From positions 1 to 20,734 of the forward strand of contig JAZDOR010000117.1 of the NCBI GenBank assembly GCA_043798435.1: a stretch of 20,734 nucleotides of DNA. Direction: 5' to 3'. Position 1 is the first letter of the stretch. Each line of letters opens with the position of its first letter. Origin of the DNA: JAGUXG01 sp043798435. Its GTDB lineage: Bacteria; UBA9089; UBA9088; JAGUXG01. Shown in pieces: positions 14,476 through 20,734 of the stretch. Under the pieces are notes generated by a model. It saw only the letters and a list, made by a program, of their open reading frames with translations, did not search any database and was not told the DNA's origin. A program made the translations under genes and the position numbers.

Positions 14476-14596
14476 AATATTTTTAACCACAAAGAGCACA
14501 AAGGCACTTTAGTCGTGATTCGTGTCCGTTTAGCGTGTCCGTAAAAAGTTAAAGGAAATACGGTCACGGAGGACGATTCAAGTCGTGCTTCGTGGT
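14476..14596. repeat. CACGAA-type palindromic repeat between dsrJ and dsrO
   Basis: On the minus strand ACCACGAAGCACGACT follows the dsrJ stop, and GTGCTCTTTGTGGTTAAA precedes the dsrO start, forming outer inverted arms. GTCCGTTTAGCGTGTCCGT-like words fill the middle. The same AACCACGAAG...CTTTGTGGTT arms recur at 16500-16600. Confidence 0.65.
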
Positions 14597-14983
14597 TCAA
14601 TCATTTTTCTTCGCTTCTCCAATTGCAGGATAATAATGACAACTAAAACAATCGGGCTTTAGATTCACTTTTGTGTGGCACCTATCACAAAACTGCTCCC
14701 TATTTGTATGGCATTGCCTACAATTTTTAAGTCCTATTTCCGTCTTTTTCCCCTCACGCATAGCCTGGTTTCTGATTCCTTTTAGAAGAACCATATGGTT
14801 AGAACGCATATATTCAGCATCCCTGACGCATTTTCCATCTCCTTTGGGTTTTTCAAGAAAGGACTCCGGGCTATTAGTGTATGCACAAAGGACAACATTA
14901 TATACCAGAGGAAGGGCTATAATCAATCCCAAAACTACCAGAACAATTATTTTGTTATTCAATACCTTTCTGCTTTCTACCAT
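14597..14983 (-). CDS. dsrJ: DsrJ, membrane-anchored trihaem cytochrome c
   Basis: From ATG 14983 the protein is 128 residues, with a signal-anchor helix (about 12-33) and three CXXCH sites near the C-terminus: CRQCH, CDRCH and CFSCH. KCVRDAEYMRSNHMVLL around Cys52 matches the conserved DsrJ segment whose cysteine is a distal haem ligand in characterised homologues, giving the unusual His/Cys haem. DsrJ is the periplasmic terminus of DsrMKJOP and passes electrons to or from an unknown sulfur or cytochrome partner. The frame extends upstream to a GTG at 15037, but those 18 residues translate the GACACAGATTTACACTGA repeat. The start at 14983 has TAAGGAT in position for ribosome binding, so it is preferred. 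Confidence 0.9.
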   Translation of the reverse strand: MVESRKVLNNKIIVLVVLGLIIALPLVYNVVLCAYTNSPESFLEKPKGDGKCVRDAEYMRSNHMVLLKGIRNQAMREGKKTEIGLKNCRQCHTNREQFCDRCHTKVNLKPDCFSCHYYPAIGEAKKND

Positions 14984-15002
14984 TTTTACATCCTTATTTT
15001 TT

Positions 15003-15204
15003 GACACAGATTTACACTGATTTGCACTATTAGACACAGATTTACACTGATTTGCACTGATAAAGAGTGATTACAAATAAAGAGAAAAATATTTAATCAG
15101 TGAACATCTGTGTTAATCAGTGTCTAAAAATTATTTGTGTTCATCCAAAGTAAATCAGTGTCTAAATATCTCTTCGGTGTTCATCCTCTGTAGATCAGTG
15201 TCTA
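15003..15204. repeat. GACACTGATTTACACAGAT-type repeat cluster, reaching into qmoC
   Basis: Tandem GACACAGATTTACACTGATT units at 15003-15060 face inverted units (ATCAGTGAACATCTGTGTT and variants) from 15098 to 15204, with a spacer of about 35 bases. The last 50 bases are the final codons of qmoC. It is the same family as 3894-4083. Confidence 0.8.
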
Positions 15205-16411
15205 ATTTTTTGGCTAATTCCCCAAGATTTTGAGTAAATACCTTTTCTTCATCTTCTGGTTTCCCTGGCACTCCGCTGCTCCTGCCAGAATATTCGGCAT
15301 AAACCATAGCTACTGTGCGATAAATCAAATGGCTGAACTTGGAATAGGGCAGATAAAAGAGGAGCATAGAGACAAAGACTAAATGGGCAAAGTAAACAGG
15401 GTATCTAAGTTCATCTATTCTAACATAGTGCAGGAATTCGGTTGCAAAACCACTGGCTACCACACAAAAAAGTGTTCCAATAAATGCCCAGTCAAAATAG
15501 GTACTGGTGCTATCTTCCTTTAGGCGGTTATAAATCATAAGCAGACAACCAATAATAACCGCCACACCACCAAGATTGGCAATTATTTTAAGTGGACTGA
15601 AAAAATTAAAGGGATAGACAAGCCCTTTCTGAAACAAGGGGTTAATCGGAGCAGTGATCACCCATATTGCCACCACAGACAAGGCGATAAAGCCGAAGAA
15701 AACGCTACTGTGAGAAAGAAACCGTAAACGCTCCGTGGAACACTCGGCAAAGTTATTGTGCATGATAATGTTTTTTATAGCGGTCAGGATGCTTGAGACT
15801 ATGCCTTTGGCTGGTCTCCTGTTTCCATCCGCATGTTTCATCGCCAGCCAGAAGCGTATGACTCCAACAAAGAGGGCAATAAAAACCAGGGTGCTCAAGG
15901 ATGCAAAGAAGGTATTCAGCAACCAATGAGGGAATATAGTCGTGCTGGCAAAGACTATCTTTTGGCTAACCTGTTCAGAAATACCCAGGCTCTTTTCAAT
16001 ATCTTCCCTTACCAAAATGGCAAAACCCAAAAGCAGGGTAGGAATAAGGAGCAAAAGCGGAAGGAATTTGGGCTGGTTCACCAATCTTGCCAAAAAACCT
16101 GGAAATCCATAATGGACAATAGTCAGTCTCCTGATAGCAGAAAGCACCTCACTTGGCTTTGCTCCCCTCGGGCAGTAGGTCGTGCAATCACGACATTGAT
16201 GACAGAGCCAAATATCCGGAGAGGCCAAAAGCTCTTTCTTCATCCCCCACTGTGCCTTAATCATCTCCTTTCTTGGAAATGGGTCTTTATCACCAGAGAG
16301 ACTGCACTTAACAGAGCAAGTGGCACACTGATAACACCTCTTCAGAGACTCCCCACCTGAGGCAATAATCTCTTTAATAAACTTAATATCAGGTTTAATC
16401 AAATTACTCAT
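15155..16411 (-). CDS. qmoC: QmoC, iron-sulfur/cytochrome b subunit of the Qmo complex
   Basis: 418 residues in two parts. An HdrC-like N-terminal domain has CYQCATCSVKC (near 21) and CHQCRDCTTYC (near 69) for two [4Fe-4S] clusters, and a cytochrome b-like membrane domain with about six helices runs from residue 105 to 365. This fusion defines QmoC, which connects the cytoplasmic flavoproteins QmoA and QmoB to menaquinone in the membrane for electron exchange with APS reductase. It follows qmoB in the standard order. The C-terminal residues LDTDLQRMNTEEIFRH and the stop are encoded by the dispersed GACACTGAT repeat, so the tail has probably been replaced or extended. The start is preceded only by AT-rich sequence, with no Shine-Dalgarno. 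Confidence 0.92.
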   Translation of the reverse strand: MSNLIKPDIKFIKEIIASGGESLKRCYQCATCSVKCSLSGDKDPFPRKEMIKAQWGMKKELLASPDIWLCHQCRDCTTYCPRGAKPSEVLSAIRRLTIVHYGFPGFLARLVNQPKFLPLLLLIPTLLLGFAILVREDIEKSLGISEQVSQKIVFASTTIFPHWLLNTFFASLSTLVFIALFVGVIRFWLAMKHADGNRRPAKGIVSSILTAIKNIIMHNNFAECSTERLRFLSHSSVFFGFIALSVVAIWVITAPINPLFQKGLVYPFNFFSPLKIIANLGGVAVIIGCLLMIYNRLKEDSTSTYFDWAFIGTLFCVVASGFATEFLHYVRIDELRYPVYFAHLVFVSMLLFYLPYSKFSHLIYRTVAMVYAEYSGRSSGVPGKPEDEEKVFTQNLGELAKKLDTDLQRMNTEEIFRH

Positions 16412-16423
16412 AATATTATTTTA

Positions 16424-16668
16424 ATCACAAATAAACTTTATTGGAAGCACAGAGTTCACTTAAGAAGAAGAAACACGAAAGCCCGAAAGAGAGAAATCCA
16501 GAAAAGGAAAAAAGAGAGTTGAACCACAAAGCACCGAGAAAGATGAAAATATTAAAAATTATTCTGAATAATTCTTCGTGTCCTTCGTGGTTAAAAATAT
16601 TTTTTCTGGTTTTCATTCTTTCGTGTTTTCGTGATTATATTTTTCCTAAGTCTCCGTGTCTCTGTGGA
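16424..16668. repeat. Composite CACGAA/CCACAGAG repeats filling the qmoB-qmoC gap
   Basis: On the minus strand the qmoB stop is directly followed by CCACAGAGACACGGAGACTT, then ATCACGAAAACACGAAAGAA, then AACCACGAAGGACACGAAG facing CGGTGCTTTGTGGTT, then more CTTTCGTGTTTCTTC-like words. The ORFs drawn through it on either strand are repeat translations. The gap is about 250 bases in an operon where homologous gaps are normally short. Confidence 0.7.
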
Positions 16669-19095
16669 CTAAAACCCCTTGAATGGATTTGGGCCAATCT
16701 TCTCTAACTTTTGCATAAAGCTACTGAATAGCTCTGGTATTTTATCATATTCGTTTATGGAAAGTTGATGTATTTCAATCCGACTTGACTCAAGACGAAG
16801 CCTGTTTAGGGTCTCCTGAACCTTTGGAATTCTATAATTTGCCAATTCACTTCCCTTCACAAAATGGCACTGGTAGTCATCACCGTGTTTGCATCCAAGG
16901 AGGATTATGCCATCAAAGCCAGCAGATAAAGCATCTGTTATCCAGACTAAGTTGATTGAACCGAGACACCTGACGGGAATAATTCTGATACTCGGGTCAT
17001 ACATAAGCCGTTTTTGTCCAACTATATCAAGGGCTGGCAGGGCATCGTTCTCACAGACAAAACACAAAACCCTTGGTTTCTCCTCGTCCTCCTCAGGGAC
17101 ATCGATAGCCTTAATCTGGGAAGCGATAATATCAATAGAAAAGTCAGCAAAGGATATTATCCGTTCAGGACAGGAGCCAAGACAGGTGCCGCACCTTCTG
17201 CATCGAGTTGGATTGGGCAGGGGATTAAACTTTTCGTCCTCATTGTAGGCGCCGAATGGGCATTCCTCTGTGCAACGCTTACACTGAGTGCATCTTTGCA
17301 TAAAAAGGCTTGGATAAGTCAGATCAGAAACCCTCGGATGGACAGCCTTTCCTTTAGCAGTAAGCTCAATACATTGAATAGCCTTGAGTGCCGCACCAGT
17401 CGCATCAGTCATACTTGAGACGCCATCCATTGGCGAACGGATACAGCCTGCCGCATATATCCCTGTCCTTCTGGTCTCATAAGGAAAACAGATAAAGTGA
17501 GAGTCTGGAAAGCCATATTTTAATCCTGGAAGCTCTGTGCCCTGCCTATATTCTAAGTTCAGGATATTTGATCTGATAATTGTATCTGAAGGGATTTCCA
17601 TATCCTTGTTCAGGATATTTGATTTTGTGATTGTATCCGGCGGGGTTTCCAATTCCTTGTTCAGGATATTTGATTTTGTGATTGTATCCGGCGGGGTTTC
17701 CATATCCTTGTTCAGGATATTTGATTTTGTGATTGTATCTGGCGGGGTTTCAGGCTTCTCTTTGCCTTCAGCAGACTCTTCCTTAACCTCTTCTCCTAAT
17801 GCTGCGGCAGGAACCATACCTACCGCCAGGACAACTAAATCTGCCTCTATCTTGATTGAGTCGCCAAGCAGTGTATCTGTTACCTCAATAATCAGGTTGT
17901 TGTTTTCGGTCTCTGTTAGCCCTGCTATCTCTCCCTTAGTAAGGAATATCCCTGGATCCTCTTGAGTTTTGGCATAGAAGTTTTCAGCAAGACCAGGTGA
18001 GCGAATATCTTTGTAAATAATATAGACGGATGTTTCATTATCATTATCACGGATATATTTTGCCTGTTTTAAGGAGGTTCTACAGCAGACTGTGGAACAG
18101 TAAGGCAGATGGTCTTTATCACGACTGCCAGCACACTGGATAAAGAGGACGGCCTTTGGTTTTTTATGGTCAGAGGGTCGTATAATCTTGCCATTTTTGG
18201 CCATCTCCTCCATCTGGAAATTGGTTATCACATTCTGATATTTGCCATATCCAAGGTATGCCAATCTTTTTGGGTCATAAGGAATGAATCCAGCAGCAAG
18301 GACTATGGCACCAACCTTGACTATTTCTTTTGTTTCATTCTGAGCTATGGTAACCTCAAATGCTCCAGGCTGGACAATGTTATCAACCTTGACCACATCC
18401 TTTTTTTCATTCTGGGCGACCGTCACCTCAAACGCCCCAGGCTGGCCTTTGGTCTTTTCTATCTGTGAGCCCAGATAGACCTTGATTCTATCATTTGCCT
18501 CAAGCTCTTTGATTCGCTTGAAAACCTCTGGTTCCTCTAATTCTTCATAAGGTGGCTTAGTTGGCAGCTGTTTGGCCAGATTCTTCATATACCCACCAAG
18601 CTCATTTTCCTTCTCTACTAAGGTAATTTCGTATCCTGCTTTAGCAGCCTCAAGAGCCGCAGTTATTCCAGATATACCACCACCGACCACTAAGATACCC
18701 CTGCTTAACCCTTCTAAAAGATACGGCTCTGGCAAGTTTGTCTTTTGGACCTTCACCATACCCATCCTGAGATAGTCTTCGGCTAAGGCTTGGGTATCCT
18801 CATCATTCGGCTTGTGCGACCAGATCACCTGCTCCCGCAGGTCAACCCTCTCAGAAATTATTGAGTCAAAGAAGAATACATCCTGCTTGCTTCTCCTTGA
18901 ACATCCTGCAATAACAAGGGTATTCACCCCCTCCTCTATCCCTTTCTTTATCAGAGAAAGTCCATCCTGACCGCATAAAAATAAATGGGTCTGGCAAAGC
19001 CACTTAGAAGAAGCTAATTTAACAAGCTTCTCTACATCAATGGCTTCACCAATCCCACAACCAGTGCAGATATAAATTCCAATCTTTTTATCCAT
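16669..19095 (-). CDS. qmoB: QmoB, HdrA/MvhD-like flavoprotein subunit of the Qmo complex
   Basis: 808 residues from ATG 19095. Domains in order: KKIGIYICTGCGIGEAIDV with an N-terminal cysteine domain; an HdrA-like FAD fold, GILVVGGGISGITAALEAAK near 128; CAGSRDKDHLPYCSTVCC near 318; two ferredoxin clusters, CTQCKRCTEECP and CRRCGTCLGSCP, near 605-645; and an MvhD-like end with CFVCEND, RCLGSINLVWITDAL and GCKHGDDYQCHFVKG. With QmoA and QmoC it exchanges electrons between menaquinone and APS reductase on the cytoplasmic side. The frame runs back to 19161, but those 22 residues come from a palindromic repeat. Two in-frame tandem duplications (residues about 218-265 and 449-512) make it some 70 residues longer than it would otherwise be, close to the usual 730-770. 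Confidence 0.92.
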   Translation of the reverse strand: MDKKIGIYICTGCGIGEAIDVEKLVKLASSKWLCQTHLFLCGQDGLSLIKKGIEEGVNTLVIAGCSRRSKQDVFFFDSIISERVDLREQVIWSHKPNDEDTQALAEDYLRMGMVKVQKTNLPEPYLLEGLSRGILVVGGGISGITAALEAAKAGYEITLVEKENELGGYMKNLAKQLPTKPPYEELEEPEVFKRIKELEANDRIKVYLGSQIEKTKGQPGAFEVTVAQNEKKDVVKVDNIVQPGAFEVTIAQNETKEIVKVGAIVLAAGFIPYDPKRLAYLGYGKYQNVITNFQMEEMAKNGKIIRPSDHKKPKAVLFIQCAGSRDKDHLPYCSTVCCRTSLKQAKYIRDNDNETSVYIIYKDIRSPGLAENFYAKTQEDPGIFLTKGEIAGLTETENNNLIIEVTDTLLGDSIKIEADLVVLAVGMVPAAALGEEVKEESAEGKEKPETPPDTITKSNILNKDMETPPDTITKSNILNKELETPPDTITKSNILNKDMEIPSDTIIRSNILNLEYRQGTELPGLKYGFPDSHFICFPYETRRTGIYAAGCIRSPMDGVSSMTDATGAALKAIQCIELTAKGKAVHPRVSDLTYPSLFMQRCTQCKRCTEECPFGAYNEDEKFNPLPNPTRCRRCGTCLGSCPERIISFADFSIDIIASQIKAIDVPEEDEEKPRVLCFVCENDALPALDIVGQKRLMYDPSIRIIPVRCLGSINLVWITDALSAGFDGIILLGCKHGDDYQCHFVKGSELANYRIPKVQETLNRLRLESSRIEIHQLSINEYDKIPELFSSFMQKLEKIGPNPFKGF
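17560..17751 (-). repeat. 51-base tandem repeat, about 3.8 units, inside qmoB
   Basis: Units start at 17560, 17611, 17662 and 17713, each exactly 51 bases, so the frame is kept. They encode variations of ETPPDTITKSNILNKDM. The inner units differ by only a few bases, the outermost unit at 17560 by more. The insert lies between the FAD-domain sequence ending in LAVGMVP and the next FAD-domain segment, presumably a surface loop. Confidence 0.92.
18301..18444 (-). repeat. 72-base tandem duplication inside qmoB
   Basis: Two adjacent 72-base copies (18373-18444 and 18301-18372) encode QPGAFEVTVAQNEKKDVVKV with four further residues, and a diverged second copy QPGAFEVTIAQNETKEIVKV likewise. The duplicated piece is a beta-hairpin-like stretch just before VLAAGFIPYD of the FAD domain. 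DNA divergence between copies is clear, so the duplication is older than the 51-base array. Confidence 0.88.
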
Positions 19096-19325
19096 AATAT
19101 TTAAGGAGAAATTAGGATTGTGGAAAGGGGAGAATTGTAGAAAACATTGCAAAATTATCAATGTAAAATTAGCAATGCAAAATGAAGTAGATTTATTTTG
19201 AATTGATAATTGCTAATTTTGCAATTTGCAATGAATATCTTTCTCCTTTTCCCCATCTTCCCCCTTTCTCCTTTATATTCTTTTTTTCTTTTCCATTTTT
19301 CCCTATTTCCCCTTTTTCCTTTGTT
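19096..19325. repeat. Nested palindromic repeat between qmoA and qmoB
   Basis: The inner inverted arms are made of ATTGCAAAATTATCAATG and AAATTAGCAATGCAAAAT words (about 19146-19183) facing ATTGCTAATTTTGCAATTTG (about 19208-19230). The outer arms are GGAAAGGGGAGAA-type facing TTTCTCCTTTTCCCC and CCCCCTTTCTCCTTT. The architecture matches MITE copy 3, but GTAAC termini are not found. Confidence 0.6.
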
Positions 19326-19333
19326 ACGCTATT

Positions 19334-20560
19334 TTATTTCTGTATTGCCAATAAGGCTGCTGCTGTGGCATCTTGCGTTGTCCCGGCTACCTCCATTGGT
19401 CTTTTAGCCACGCCAACTGGATAGATATCGCCGGGTATCATAAATCCATATTCATCTATCAAAATGGGTAAATTTTCTTTATCCTCTGGAACCATACCGC
19501 AAGCAAGGACAACTAAATCTGCCTTCTGGTGGGTTTTTTTGCCAGAGAGTATATCCTCAGCCGAGACAACCAAACCATCTTTATCCTCAGTAATATCAGC
19601 CACTTTGCCTTTAATAAAGGTTACATTTCCGTCTGAGGAGACCTTATTGTAGAAATCTTCGTATCTACCCAAGGCACGAATATCTATATAAAATATAGTA
19701 ACCTTAGAATTTGGATTCTGCTCCCTGATGTATGTAGCCTGCTTCATGGAAGCAAGGCAACAGACAGCACTGCAGTATGGAAGATGGTTCTCATCGCGAG
19801 AACCTGCACACTGGACAAAGACAATCCTTTCTGGCTCTTTGTTGTCGGATGGCCTTAATATCTTGCCATTTGTCGGTCCATTAACAGCAGACATACGTTC
19901 AAACTGCATATTTGTAACAATATCCTTATAAACCCCATACTTAAGATTATCTATCCTTGAGGCATCATAAGGTTTCCAGCCTGTGGCAACAACAATAGAA
20001 GGGACACGGATGGTTTGGCTCTTTGCCTCCATCTCAAGGTCAATCGCTCCATACTTACAGGCTTCCACACAGGCTCCGCATTTTACGCAAGAATTGCCAT
20101 CAATCACATACTGCATTGGATGGGACATTTGATGGGGCAGGTAGATAGCCTTAGTCTTGGTGAGGCCAAAGTTAAACTCATCAGACCTTTCCACAGGACA
20201 CACCCTTTCACATGCGCCGCAGGCTGTGCAGTTGTCATTGGTAAATCTGGGGTCTTGTTTTATGGTGACCTCATAACCCCCTTTTTTCCCCTGTACCTTT
20301 TCTATTTTTGATAAGGTCAGGACCTCAATATTCGGGTTACTGCGTATCCTTCTAAGGTTCATCTCTAATCCACATATAGGCGGGCAGAGCTTGGGAAAAT
20401 ACTTGTTCATCTGAGTAACCCTTCCACCAAGATATGGATTCCTTTCAACTAAGACGACCTTACGACCAGTTTCAGAGGCTTCTAAGCTGGTGGTTATGCC
20501 AGCAATACCCCCACCAATAACCAATACATCTACTTGTTTGGGACGGTTCATTCTTATCAT
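19334..20560 (-). CDS. qmoA: QmoA, HdrA-like flavoprotein subunit of the Qmo complex
   Basis: 408 residues, a complete HdrA-like flavin protein: VDVLVIGGGIAGITTSLEAS (FAD-binding, near residue 10), VVLVERNPYLGGRVTQMNKY, two ferredoxin-type clusters CTACGACERVCP and CVKCGACVEACK (near 111 and 160), and CAGSRDENHLPYCSAVCC near 275, a segment shared with QmoB and HdrA. QmoA and QmoB form the cytoplasmic part that passes electrons between membrane QmoC and APS reductase. The start ATG 20560 has AGGA at close spacing; MNRPKQVDV at 20551 is an alternative. It is the first gene of the qmo cluster in this window. Since aprBA commonly precede qmoABC, they may lie beyond the right edge, but that is not seen here. 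Confidence 0.93.
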   Translation of the reverse strand: MIRMNRPKQVDVLVIGGGIAGITTSLEASETGRKVVLVERNPYLGGRVTQMNKYFPKLCPPICGLEMNLRRIRSNPNIEVLTLSKIEKVQGKKGGYEVTIKQDPRFTNDNCTACGACERVCPVERSDEFNFGLTKTKAIYLPHQMSHPMQYVIDGNSCVKCGACVEACKYGAIDLEMEAKSQTIRVPSIVVATGWKPYDASRIDNLKYGVYKDIVTNMQFERMSAVNGPTNGKILRPSDNKEPERIVFVQCAGSRDENHLPYCSAVCCLASMKQATYIREQNPNSKVTIFYIDIRALGRYEDFYNKVSSDGNVTFIKGKVADITEDKDGLVVSAEDILSGKKTHQKADLVVLACGMVPEDKENLPILIDEYGFMIPGDIYPVGVAKRPMEVAGTTQDATAAALLAIQK

Positions 20561-20644
20561 TTTTCCTATGATTTCTTTTGGAAATTAGAAATCAGGTAAC
20601 ACTTTACTCACCTGAAGTAAAATTAGCCTTTGGAGAAATAAAAT

Positions 20645-20734
20645 ATAATCACGAAACCCCGAAAGAGCGAAAACACGAAAAATTAAAGGACAAATCTTTT
20701 TCAAATTCAATTTCCATATTTTCTTTCGGGCTTT
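20645..20734. repeat. CACGAAA/CCCGAAAGA repeat, cut by the window edge
   Basis: ATCACGAAACCCCGAAAGAG and CGAAAACACGAAAAATT face TTTTCTTTCGGGCTTT at the right edge as an incomplete palindrome. Related words occur at 16465-16490 and 16615-16640. The bases between it and qmoA (20561-20644) contain a short TCAGGT/ACCTGA hairpin near 20594-20616 and nothing else I recognise. Confidence 0.55.

Noticed and set aside
16425..16707. ORFs on both strands in the qmoB-qmoC gap
   Set aside because: They are translations of CACGAA and CCACAGAG repeats with low-complexity products and no ribosome site.
20594..20616. Terminator or operator upstream of qmoA
   Set aside because: Only a six-base TCAGGT/ACCTGA stem with no T-tract in the right place; too weak to call.

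Overview
The window looks like part of the genome of an uncultured, anaerobic, Gram-negative bacterium with dissimilatory sulfur metabolism. The evidence is qmoABC, dsrJOP, periplasmic multiheme c-type cytochromes, Tat-type signals and respiratory membrane subunits. The DNA looks moderately AT-rich by eye. No marker allows a safe phylum call; a sulfate- or sulfite-reducing or sulfur-disproportionating lineage is my inference.

Layout. Bases 1-1135 are a graveyard: the end of a palindromic repeat, a decayed IS3-family transposase, a diverged palindromic element and a broken minus-strand ORF. A lone nuoM (+, 1172-2620) follows. Everything else is on the minus strand. Read in transcription order from the right edge it runs: qmoA, qmoB, qmoC, dsrJ, dsrO, dsrP, a MOT1-type sulfate/molybdate transporter, a small protein with a nucleotidyltransferase, a TauE/SafE exporter, a three-helix membrane protein, a 13-heme cytochrome, a cytochrome b, a DUF5618 (HEPN-like) protein, a leader with a terminator-like hairpin and a 42-residue membrane peptide, an octaheme cytochrome c3, and a HybA-like/HybB-like pair.

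How the genes may work together. Qmo is known to link the quinone pool to APS reductase. DsrJ, DsrO and DsrP are the periplasmic and quinone-facing half of the DsrMKJOP complex. Here DsrJOP directly follows QmoC and no dsrM or dsrK is present. The MOT1-like and TauE/SafE proteins would move oxyanions of sulfur (or molybdate) across the inner membrane. The 13-heme cytochrome plus cytochrome b, and the octaheme c3 plus HybA/HybB, look like two further modules connecting periplasmic electron carriers to quinones.

The most unusual feature is the intergenic DNA. Nearly every gap holds a different long imperfect palindrome, about sixteen in 20.7 kb. Three share 12-base termini of the form GTAACCGTTCAG, and two of those have 8-base target duplications, which marks a MITE-like family probably mobilised by an IS66-type transposase. 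The palindromes abut start and stop codons so closely that they supply the last codons of two proteins and false N-terminal extensions for three more. QmoB itself carries two in-frame tandem duplications. A strand-specific terminator hairpin directly before the Shine-Dalgarno of the 42-residue peptide suggests attenuation.
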